From Chryseobacterium phocaeense (GTDB taxonomy: Bacteria; Bacteroidota; Bacteroidia; Flavobacteriales; Weeksellaceae), in assembly GCF_900169075.1 (NCBI RefSeq), contig NZ_LT827015.1, positions 2,186,158 through 2,250,157 on the forward strand: a stretch of 64,000 nucleotides of DNA. Reading direction: 5' to 3'. Position numbers and translations under genes: made by a program. The first letter of the stretch is position 1. Every line of letters starts with the position of its first letter. The notes below the pieces were generated by a model, which made no database searches, was not told the origin of the DNA, and saw only the letters and a list, made by a program, of their open reading frames with translations. Shown here piece after piece: positions 8,011 through 14,841 of the stretch.

Positions 8011-8096
8011 CGCAGATTGAACAGATGAGGCAGATTTTTTCTATTAATATATATGAAAAGCACTATTATGAATCTGCATGATCTGCTCAATCTGCG
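8011..8096. repeat. Large imperfect inverted repeat of the ATCTGCG module
   Basis: Left arm 8011-8036 (CGCAGATTGAACAGATGAGG plus six bases) and right arm 8071-8096 are near-complementary over 26 bases with a few mismatches, separated by a 34-base AT-rich loop. The arms are the terminal module of repeat family A in both orientations. It lies between the META gene and pheT, downstream of pheT. Confidence 0.65.
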
Positions 8097-8112
8097 ATAT
8101 AAAAGATAAAAT

Positions 8113-8147
8113 AAAAACAAAAAAAACGGGCCTTAAAAGGCCCGTTT
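8113..8147 (-). terminator. Terminator of pheT
   Basis: Stem AAACGGGCC / GGCCCGTTT with a six-base loop, 20 bases past the pheT stop. On the minus strand it is followed by TTTTTTTTGTTTTT. Confidence 0.88.
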
Positions 8148-8166
8148 CAATGGTATATTTTTAGAT

Positions 8167-10569
8167 TTAAGATCTTAATTCCGCATTGTATTCTTTCTGG
8201 AATGATTTGATCAGGGAATCCATCACTTCAGAGATTTCTTTCTCTTCCAGCGTTTTTTCCTCATTCAGAAGTTCAAAGCTCATCGCGTAAGATTTTTTGC
8301 CTTCCGGAAGGTTTTTGCCTTCGTAAACATCAAACAGGTTGATGCTCTTAATGAAAGGAGATTTATTCTTTTTCGCGGTCTGATACAGATCCTGATAGTT
8401 TATATTTTTATCGATCAAAAGGGCAAGGTCTCTTCTGATTTTGTTGAATTTTGGAATATCCTTAAATTTCAGTACATTTTTAGAACGTAATTCCTGCGCC
8501 CATTCCAGTTCAATTTCAGCATAGAAACACTCCTGGTCGATGTCAAAGTCTTTCAGTAATGCCGGAGCTACTTTTCCGATTCTTACCAGTGTTTTCTGAT
8601 CTGCTTCATAAGCCAATGAATCAGAGAATCTCTCGTCAGTTAAAGCAACTTCCTTATAATCGATACCCAACTTTTCCAGTAAAACTTTTACATAAGCCTT
8701 AAGGTTATAGAAACTTACAGCAGATTTAGGCTGAAGCCAGTTTTCAGCAAGGTCTCTTCCTGTAACCAGAATGGCTAATTGTTTTCTTTCCTCGTACTTT
8801 TCTTTTTTATGATAAATTTTTCCAAATTCGAAAAACTTGATATCCTGATTCTTTCTGTTGATATTGTAACCTGCATTCTGAAGAAGGCCTTCCAGCAAAG
8901 ATTTTCTCATGAATGCAAGATCCCCGCTTAACGGATTTAATAATTTCACCGCATCCGTTTCATCTTTCACAGAGGTTAATGAGTTGTTCATTGCCTCATT
9001 GAAGCCAAGACCTTGCAGTGTTCTTGCCCAGCTGTTTTCCAGCTCATCCTGATCGTTCGCACTCAGTTTAACCGGTGTAAAAGAAATTTTCTGCGGTGCA
9101 TCGATCTTATTGTATCCGTAGATTCTTAAAATTTCTTCAATAACGTCAATTTCTCTGGTGACATCCGCTCTGTAAGCCGGCACAGAAATTTCAAGTCCGT
9201 TCTGGATCTCGTTTAATACCTGGATTTCCAGTGCTTTTAAGATTTCCTTTACTTTTTCCCTGTGGATTTTTGTTCCTAAAATCTGTTCAATTTTTGAGAA
9301 TCTGATGATCACATAATGATCCTCAATTTTCTTAGGATATTCTTCCAACAGCTCTCCTACCAGTTTTCCACCTGCAATCTCCTGAATCATTTTGATGGCA
9401 TGAGTGATGGCTGTTCTTGTGATATTCGGGTCTACTCCTCTTTCAAATCTGAAAGAAGCATCCGTATTCAATCCATGGAATTTAGCTCCTTTTCTTACCG
9501 CTACAGGATTGAAATAGGCGCTTTCCAGGAATATTGTTTTGGTTTCACCGGAAACTCCGGACTGGGCTCCACCGAAAACTCCGGCAATGCACATCGGGTT
9601 GTCTTTTCCGTCTTTAATCATCACCTCGGAACCGTTCAGTGTTCTTTCAACACCATCCAGTGTAGTGAATTTTGTTCCTGTTTTTACAGTTCCTACTTTC
9701 ACTTTGCTATCGGTAATCCTGTCTGCATCAAATGCATGAAGCGGCTGTCCGTATCCGTGAAGGATATAGTTCGTGATATCTACAATATTGTTGATCGGGC
9801 TTAAACCGATTGCTTTTAATCTGTCTTTTAACCAGGCCGGAGAGTCTGCCACTTTCACGTCTTCAATCACAGCTCCTATGTATCTTGGACATAATTCTGT
9901 ATTTTCAACTTCCAGTGTGAAATTGTGTGTACCTTCCCCATTCAAAACTTCGGAAGAAACTTTTTCAAATGTGGATTTCTGCTGGTTGGTTGAAAGAAAT
10001 GCGTGAAGATCCCTGGCAACACCATAATGAGACATTGCATCTGTTCTGTTCGGCGTTAAACCGATTTCGATCACCTCATCAGTATTCAGTTCAAAATAAT
10101 CCGCGAAGTTCTTCCCCACTTCATATTTGGTTTCATCCAGCACCATGATTCCGCCGTGATCATCGCTAAGGCCAAGCTCATCTTCTGCACAGATCATTCC
10201 CTGAGAAATCTCACTTCTGATCTTCGCTTCCTTAATCTCGAAAAAGTTTCCGGTCTTGTCATAAATTTTAGTTCCAACTACGGCTACAGGAACGGTTTGT
10301 CCTGCTTCAACATTGGGAGCTCCACAGACAATATTCAATATTTTGCCGTTTCCTATATCAACTGTTGTCTTCTTTAATTTGTCAGCATTCGGATGTTTCT
10401 CGCAGGTCAGGACTTTTCCTACCACAATACCTTCCAGGCTGCCTCTTACACTTTCAAATTTTTCTATCCCCTCTACTTCAAGACCAATATCTGTAAGGAA
10501 TTCCCCGATTCTTTCAGTTTTCAGTTCCGTTTTGACAAAGTCTTTCAGCCAGTTGTTTGATATTTTCAT
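8167..10569 (-). CDS. pheT: Phenylalanine--tRNA ligase beta subunit
   Basis: An 800-residue beta chain of the heterotetrameric phenylalanyl-tRNA synthetase. Domains in order: N-terminal MKISNNWLKDFVK; EMAP-like tRNA-binding domain near residues 40-150 with HPNADKLKKTTVD and VCGAPN; the B3/B4 editing region (about 210-370, with NNIVDITNYILHGYGQPLHA); B5 (about 400-480, ending AYRADVTREIDVIEEI); the class II-like core; and the FDX-ACB anticodon-binding domain (from about 700: FKDIPKFNKIRRDLALLID). Length is normal. pheS is not in the window. The start is the only ATG before the conserved N-terminus. Confidence 0.98.
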   Translation of the reverse strand: MKISNNWLKDFVKTELKTERIGEFLTDIGLEVEGIEKFESVRGSLEGIVVGKVLTCEKHPNADKLKKTTVDIGNGKILNIVCGAPNVEAGQTVPVAVVGTKIYDKTGNFFEIKEAKIRSEISQGMICAEDELGLSDDHGGIMVLDETKYEVGKNFADYFELNTDEVIEIGLTPNRTDAMSHYGVARDLHAFLSTNQQKSTFEKVSSEVLNGEGTHNFTLEVENTELCPRYIGAVIEDVKVADSPAWLKDRLKAIGLSPINNIVDITNYILHGYGQPLHAFDADRITDSKVKVGTVKTGTKFTTLDGVERTLNGSEVMIKDGKDNPMCIAGVFGGAQSGVSGETKTIFLESAYFNPVAVRKGAKFHGLNTDASFRFERGVDPNITRTAITHAIKMIQEIAGGKLVGELLEEYPKKIEDHYVIIRFSKIEQILGTKIHREKVKEILKALEIQVLNEIQNGLEISVPAYRADVTREIDVIEEILRIYGYNKIDAPQKISFTPVKLSANDQDELENSWARTLQGLGFNEAMNNSLTSVKDETDAVKLLNPLSGDLAFMRKSLLEGLLQNAGYNINRKNQDIKFFEFGKIYHKKEKYEERKQLAILVTGRDLAENWLQPKSAVSFYNLKAYVKVLLEKLGIDYKEVALTDERFSDSLAYEADQKTLVRIGKVAPALLKDFDIDQECFYAEIELEWAQELRSKNVLKFKDIPKFNKIRRDLALLIDKNINYQDLYQTAKKNKSPFIKSINLFDVYEGKNLPEGKKSYAMSFELLNEEKTLEEKEISEVMDSLIKSFQKEYNAELRS

Positions 10570-10918
10570 TTGCTCAATCTATTTTTATTGCCGGATAAGG
10601 TTTTTAGCCTTTCATCCGGTCATTTTTGTTCTTTTTCAAAGGTTAGAAACCTTTTCGTAATGAGAAAATTTATTAGAATTTTCCGCGCTACAAATGTCGT
10701 GTTTTTTTAAGAAACTGCGAAATTTAGAGAGGACTTTAAGAGAATAAGTTTTATTTATATGGATGAATCAGCCCCTGTTTCAAGAACCGCAAAACCTCCT
10801 ATTTCCCACCGCTTATTCCTGTGGCAAATCCGAAAAAATATTTTCATAAGTCTATCTCCGGATTGGCATAAAAAAAGAGGTCTTTTACAAAACCTCTTCT
10901 ATTTTATTTTTCAAAATG
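10570..10918. other. Intergenic region between dnaN and pheT
   Basis: About 350 bases between two same-strand core genes. It holds the dnaN terminator near 10880 and a GCCGGATAAGGTTTTTAGCC-like tract at 10590-10620. A 30-codon minus-strand frame at 10755-10847 is present but unsupported. Otherwise nothing is recognised. Confidence 0.5.
10869..10898 (-). terminator. Terminator of dnaN
   Basis: Hairpin with AAGAGGT / ACCTCTT arms and pairable TTTT/AAAA inside. On the minus strand it is followed by TTTTTTTATG, 20 bases past the dnaN stop. Confidence 0.75.
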
Positions 10919-12049
10919 TTATAATCCGATCACCGGCATTGATAACATCAGGATATTTTCGCTTTCTTCAAGACCGTCAAGAGGTTCAATAATTCCCGGT
11001 CTGTTCGGTTGTGACATTTTCATGGTGATATCGTCAGAACCTAAAATAGTAAGCATTTCCGTTAAAAACTTGGAGCTGAAACCAATATTGATATCTTCTC
11101 CATTGTAGTCGCAAGGAATCTGCATATCCGCTTTGTTAGCATATTCCGTATCTTCTGCATGAAGGTGAAGGATATTAGCAGACAGCTTAAATCTTACCTG
11201 ATTGGTCGATTTATTGGACATGATGGATGCTCTTTTAATCGCTCCCAAAAGAAGATTTCTGTTGATCGTCAGCACATTTGGATTTTCTTTCGGAATTACA
11301 GCGGTATAATTAGGGTATTTCCCGTCTATCAGTCTACAGATCCAGATGTGTTTTCCAAACGTAAATTTAGCCATATTCTCGTTGAAGTCGATGGTAACGT
11401 CTTCATTGGAACTTGCCAGGATATTTTTGAAAATGTTCAACGGTTTTTTAGGCATAATGAATTCCATAGGTTCGGCATTCATCAGGTCTGATCTTTTGTA
11501 AACAACCAATCGGTGGGAGTCTGTGGAAACAAAATTGGTTTCATTCTCCCCAAACTGGAACAGAACTCCTGTCATTACCGGACGAAGAGAATCGTTGCTT
11601 GTGGCAAAAAGTGTGTTCGTTAATGCTTCGGATAAAACTCCGGCAGGCATGGTTACGCTCTGCGAGGCATCAAATTCCGGCAGTTCCGGGTAGTCGTCTG
11701 CATTGTCCAGTGCTACTGCGAAATTGTCTTTTTCATCTAAAATTTCCAGCTGGCTTCCAGTTCCTTCTGCATTATCCTTTACTACGAACGTTAAAGGCTG
11801 TTCCCCATAAGTCTTGATAAAATCCTGAAAAATTTTAGCAGGAACGGCAAATTTACCCGAATCGTCAGACTTTACTTCCAGAGAAGTAACAAGAGTAGTC
11901 TCGCCATCAGATGCTGTAATGGTAACGTTATTTCCGTCTAATTCAAAAAGATAGTTTTCTAAAATCGGTCTCGATTGAGAGCTTGATATTACGCCACTTA
12001 CAGTTTGCAATGCTTTCTGCAGTTCACCACTTGAAATAATAAATTTCAT
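10919..12049 (-). CDS. dnaN: DNA polymerase III sliding clamp (beta subunit)
   Basis: A 376-residue beta clamp, the ring that tethers DNA polymerase III to DNA. Three clamp domains of about 120 residues are discernible: an N-terminal one beginning MKFIISSGELQKALQTVSGV with the SRPILENYLFEL signature; a central one with NTLFATSNDSLRPVMTGVLF and DSHRLVVYKR; and a C-terminal one ending ENILMLSMPVIGL. The C-terminal hydrophobic pocket tail MPVIGL matches the usual MPMRL-type position. dnaA is not adjacent, so there is no sign of the replication origin here. Confidence 0.98.
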   Translation of the reverse strand: MKFIISSGELQKALQTVSGVISSSQSRPILENYLFELDGNNVTITASDGETTLVTSLEVKSDDSGKFAVPAKIFQDFIKTYGEQPLTFVVKDNAEGTGSQLEILDEKDNFAVALDNADDYPELPEFDASQSVTMPAGVLSEALTNTLFATSNDSLRPVMTGVLFQFGENETNFVSTDSHRLVVYKRSDLMNAEPMEFIMPKKPLNIFKNILASSNEDVTIDFNENMAKFTFGKHIWICRLIDGKYPNYTAVIPKENPNVLTINRNLLLGAIKRASIMSNKSTNQVRFKLSANILHLHAEDTEYANKADMQIPCDYNGEDINIGFSSKFLTEMLTILGSDDITMKMSQPNRPGIIEPLDGLEESENILMLSMPVIGL

Positions 12050-12070
12050 AGATTTAAAAATAAGTTTCTA

Positions 12071-12078
12071 CAAATATA
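12071..12078 (-). promoter_or_regulatory. -7 box TATATTTG upstream of dnaN
   Basis: A perfect TAnnTTTG box on the minus strand, about 22 bases before the dnaN ATG. The upstream -33 region is T-rich with no exact TTG. Confidence 0.4.
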
Positions 12079-12282
12079 ATAAATAGAAACTATAATGAAA
12101 AAAATAATCTTAAGGAGTTTTGAACAATTATCGTTAATCTGTTTTCGGCCTTGATTTTAGTCTCCAGATTTCTCTTATTACTAATTTTTCAATCCGGTTG
12201 TCCGTGTTTATTTTTTCATCGGCCGGTGAATATGGCTGTAAAACTGATCTTGGAATATCTTACCCCGTCAAAATACAAATCT

Positions 12283-12290
12283 TATCTTTG
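12283..12290 (+). promoter_or_regulatory. -7 box TATCTTTG for the DgkA-type kinase
   Basis: TATCTTTGC is the canonical Bacteroidota -7 hexamer-plus form, 14 bases before the ATG at 12305, implying a very short leader. A TTG at 12250-12252 is too distant to be a standard -33 box. Confidence 0.45.
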
Positions 12291-12304
12291 CTAAAAAATA
12301 AATC

Positions 12305-12658
12305 ATGCAGAAACTACCTGTCCACAAAAGTTTTTTAAACGCTTTCCGGGGTCTTTTCATGATGATGAAAACGGAAAGGAATTTCCAGATCGAACTTGCC
12401 GCTTTTTTCATCAATATTTTCCTGATCTTCTACTTCAGGCTTTCAGCGGTGGATACTGCATTGATTCTTATGGTTTCATTAGCCGTTTTAAGCGCGGAAA
12501 TTTTCAATACAGCCATTGAAAAGATCTGTGATATGATTCAACCTGATTTTGATCGAAGAATCGGCTTTATTAAGGATGTTTCAGCAGGTGCTGTTCTTTT
12601 GATGGCGGCCGGATCTGTTGTGGTGGGTGTGGTGGTGTACTGGAAGTATGTTTTTTAG
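12305..12658 (+). CDS. Diacylglycerol kinase family (DgkA-type) membrane protein
   Basis: A 117-residue small integral membrane kinase. It has three predicted membrane helices (about residues 30-48, 52-70 and 95-115). The signature is AEIFNTAIEKICD followed by GFIKDVSAGAVLLMA, which carries the catalytic Glu/Asn/Asp-Lys residues of the prokaryotic DAGK family. Gram-negative members phosphorylate diacylglycerol and related Gram-positive ones phosphorylate undecaprenol; which substrate applies here is unknown. It stands alone between dnaN and the repeat-rich gap. Confidence 0.9.
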   Translation: MQKLPVHKSFLNAFRGLFMMMKTERNFQIELAAFFINIFLIFYFRLSAVDTALILMVSLAVLSAEIFNTAIEKICDMIQPDFDRRIGFIKDVSAGAVLLMAAGSVVVGVVVYWKYVF

Positions 12659-12714
12659 GGATTAGGGAAGGTAAATATTAAAATCTGTGTCGTCTGAGAA
12701 ATTTGTAAAAAAAT

Positions 12715-12875
12715 AACCACAAAAGTCACAAAAGTTTTTTAACACTTGAGTTATTTGAAGTTTAACGTTAGAATGCAGAGAAGTTCACATAAGTTTAGAA
12801 AAAACCAGAGATTTTTATGCCCGACAATATCCGCAATCATCTGTGAAAATCTGAGAAATCTGCGGGATAAAATAA
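12715..12875 (+). repeat. Single diverged copy of repeat family A
   Basis: It starts AACCACAAAAGTCACAAAAG, has the AACACTTGAG, CATAAGTTTAGAAAAAA and CCAGAGATTTTT blocks in the same order as 300-766, and ends AAATCTGCGGGATAAAATAA. The middle has diverged from the 5' array. Confidence 0.75.
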
Positions 12876-12913
12876 ATTATATCCAAATAGCCATTTAAAT
12901 TCATTAAATAAAA

Positions 12914-12945
12914 AAACAGGGCTAAACCCCGTTTCTATTGATAAT
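12914..12945 (+). repeat. Family B hairpin repeat
   Basis: AAACAGGGCTAAACCCCGTT followed by TCTATTGATAA matches the second half of the family B element (hairpin GGGctaaaCCC, then TTCTATTGA). Confidence 0.6.
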
Positions 12946-12972
12946 AATTATTCTAAAATCGTTGGTGAAAAA

Positions 12973-13305
12973 TTATTTCCCCACATAAATAAATCCTGTT
13001 TTTCCTGATTTGAAAACAGTTTCAATTCTTTTATAGTCGTCCACTTCATACTCATCAGCCTTCAGGATTTCTTCTTCCGTCACTTCAAAAAGCATCCCTT
13101 CCACTTCATCTGTACTGTTTCCGGAAAATTCCAAAATGGGATGATATTTCTGATTACTTTTCCGTAAAACTTCAGGATCCGTAATTTCAACTGTTTTCAG
13201 GATATAGCCGGTGAGAATATCTTTCTCCCCTTCCAGAAGCCTTCCGAAGGTTTCAAGTTGTACCTGCTCTTTCTGCAGGGTTCCGTACGAAAATAAATAG
13301 ATCAT
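12973..13305 (-). CDS. Gamma-glutamylcyclotransferase (AIG2-like) family protein
   Basis: A 110-residue cytoplasmic protein of the GGCT/AIG2 fold. The N-terminal IYLFSYGTLQKEQVQLETFGR carries the family's YGTL(Q/M) substrate-binding loop. The Glu in VEGMLFEVTEEEI...ADEYE lies where the catalytic acid of the family is expected. Members cyclise gamma-glutamyl amines or remain uncharacterised. Its ATG overlaps the stop of the SGNH hydrolase (ATGA), so the two genes are translationally coupled. Confidence 0.85.
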   Translation of the reverse strand: MIYLFSYGTLQKEQVQLETFGRLLEGEKDILTGYILKTVEITDPEVLRKSNQKYHPILEFSGNSTDEVEGMLFEVTEEEILKADEYEVDDYKRIETVFKSGKTGFIYVGK

Positions 13306-13931
13306 GATAAGTATTTTTCTATGATCGGTAATGCCGTTTCAGCCATTACACCATACCCTTTTTCATTCGGATGAACGCCGTCTTCAGAAAGCAGAATCTC
13401 TTTATCTTCCACAACTGCCTTATAAAAATCAATATACTGTAAAGCATTGTCTTCAGCCATATCTTTAAGGATCTGATTGTATCGCAGGACTTCTGCATTG
13501 GTTCTTAATTTTCCGGCGGGAGTTTCCACCCCGTCTACCTTTTCGGCAACCGGAAGAATGCTTACGAGATAAATATCGCGGGAATATTGTTTTGCATGCT
13601 GAATGGCTGTTTTGATATTTTCCCTGAACTTTTCAGGAGCAACCAGCTGGCTTCCTCCTTTTACTACCAGGTCATTGGCTCCATATCCGATAAAAACAAT
13701 ATTTCCTTCTGCTGAGTTTCTTGCGGCCAGCTCATAAGGCATCCTTTTCAGCAGACCTTCTGTAGTCTCCCCGCCAATTCCGAGGTTAAAAAGGATCACT
13801 TCATGACTTCCTTCATGGAAACGTTGTAAAGCATATCTTTTCAGAATATCGACCCAGCCGCCGAAAACACCGTCGTATTCTCCATAGGTGATGCTGTCTC
13901 CGAAAAACAGGCCGTAGATTATTTTTTTCAT
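13302..13931 (-). CDS. SGNH/GDSL hydrolase family protein
   Basis: A 209-residue esterase/lipase-type hydrolase without a signal peptide. Block I FFGDSITYG gives the nucleophile Ser13; block II has the Gly in LGIGGETTEG; block III is IGYGANDLV; block V is DGVHPNEKGY with the catalytic Asp-His pair near residue 190. All catalytic blocks are intact. The natural substrate is unknown; cytoplasmic SGNH proteins of this size include acyl esterases and carbohydrate deacetylases. The downstream cyclotransferase-like gene overlaps its stop by 4 bases. Confidence 0.92.
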   Translation of the reverse strand: MKKIIYGLFFGDSITYGEYDGVFGGWVDILKRYALQRFHEGSHEVILFNLGIGGETTEGLLKRMPYELAARNSAEGNIVFIGYGANDLVVKGGSQLVAPEKFRENIKTAIQHAKQYSRDIYLVSILPVAEKVDGVETPAGKLRTNAEVLRYNQILKDMAEDNALQYIDFYKAVVEDKEILLSEDGVHPNEKGYGVMAETALPIIEKYLS

Positions 13932-13965
13932 TGTTATTTCTGATTGTTTTTGATATTGATAACAT

Positions 13966-14440
13966 TTTGATAGGATTGCATCCTATCCTGGGTTAAGTCG
14001 TCACGTTGTGACTCCATGGTTTACAATGAACCTGGTGTTAATCCAAAATTAGGGTAATATTTTTGTGTGACTGTATGATTTCGATTAAAATTTCAAAACA
14101 GGGTTTGTCCCGTTTCTTGTATTAATGTTAATTTGATAGGACTGCATCCTATCCTGAGCTAAGTCGTCACGTTGTGACTCCATGTTATAAAGTAAACCTG
14201 ATATCAATCCAAAATTAGGGTAATATTTTTGTGTGACTGTATGATTTCAATTAAAATTTCAAACAGGGTTTGTCCCGTTTCTTGTATTAATGTTAATTTG
14301 ATAGGACTGCATCCTATCCTGGGTTAAGTCGTCACGTTGTGACTCCATGGTTTACAATGAACCTGGTGTTAATCCAAAATTAGGGTAATATTTTTGTGTG
14401 ACTGTATGATTTCGATTAAAATTTCAAACAGGGTTTGTCC
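13966..14440. repeat. Three ~165 bp tandem units derived from the 3' end of the barstar-like gene
   Basis: Units start at 13966, 14132 and 14297, each beginning TTTGATAGGA. Each unit has two perfect hairpins, GATAGGA/TCCTATC (loop CTGCA or TTGCA) and GTCAC-GTT-GTGAC. A copy of the last ~23 codons plus stop of the adjacent barstar-like gene (minus strand) follows, closing with a CAGGGTTTGTCCCG hairpin like repeat family B. Only the rightmost unit is joined to the intact gene; the two others are detached copies. Units 1 and 3 are nearly identical, and unit 2 differs mainly around 14175-14210. Confidence 0.85.
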
Positions 14441-14773
14441 TTTTCCTGAAATTAGGTCATCAAGTTTTTCCTGTATCAGCTGTGTATTGAATGGTTTTCC
14501 CTGTCTGATTTTGTTTTTATAGAAAATACAGGTGGCTTCAAAACCCAGATCTTCTTTTGACTTCTGGGATTCTTTCCATATGATTTCAATGGGCTCTCCG
14601 TTTTCAAAGACTCCGAAACCGCCGTACAGGATATCATCGAAACCGTCGAGTGTTCCAACTTTCCAGCCGGTATCTTTCATCAAAACCGAGGAAACCTCAT
14701 CATAGAATCCGGGCAGATCTGAAAAGTGTCCGCTATTGATTGTGATTAAGGTATTTTGATCTGAATTTAACAT
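14369..14773 (-). CDS. Barstar-like ribonuclease inhibitor family protein
   Basis: A 134-residue cytoplasmic protein. The N-terminal half (LITINSGHFSDLPGFYDEVS, then WKVGTLDGFDDILYGGFG) follows the barstar pattern of a beta strand, the helix with FYDE, and a Leu-Asp-Gly-Phe-Asp-Asp loop. Barstar proteins bind and block RNases of the barnase type. No barnase-like or polymorphic toxin gene lies nearby, so any target is elsewhere or lost. The last 23 codons lie inside a tandem repeat unit. It starts 68 bases after the purL stop, beyond a terminator. Confidence 0.72.
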   Translation of the reverse strand: MLNSDQNTLITINSGHFSDLPGFYDEVSSVLMKDTGWKVGTLDGFDDILYGGFGVFENGEPIEIIWKESQKSKEDLGFEATCIFYKNKIRQGKPFNTQLIQEKLDDLISGKGQTLFEILIEIIQSHKNITLILD

Positions 14774-14805
14774 TGTTCTGGTAAGATTTGATTCTGGTAA
14801 ATATA

Positions 14806-14838
14806 AAAAATGACCGCCATTCAGTGGCGGTCATTTTT
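14806..14838 (-). terminator. Terminator of purL
   Basis: A 14-base-pair perfect stem AAAAATGACCGCCA / TGGCGGTCATTTTT with a five-base loop, right after the purL stop on the minus strand, followed by T-rich sequence. Confidence 0.9.
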
Positions 14839-14841
14839 ATT

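Noticed and set aside
10755..10847. 30-codon minus-strand frame (MKIFFRICHRNKRWEIGGF...) between dnaN and pheT
   Set aside because: Too short, no signal or promoter, and lies downstream of pheT's start region and upstream of the dnaN terminator; may be a degenerate repeat remnant but no second copy is in the window.
13966..14440. CRISPR or integron attC array
   Set aside because: Units of 165 bp contain a gene tail and simple hairpins; no attC-type R/L boxes with GTTRRRY cores and no integrase.
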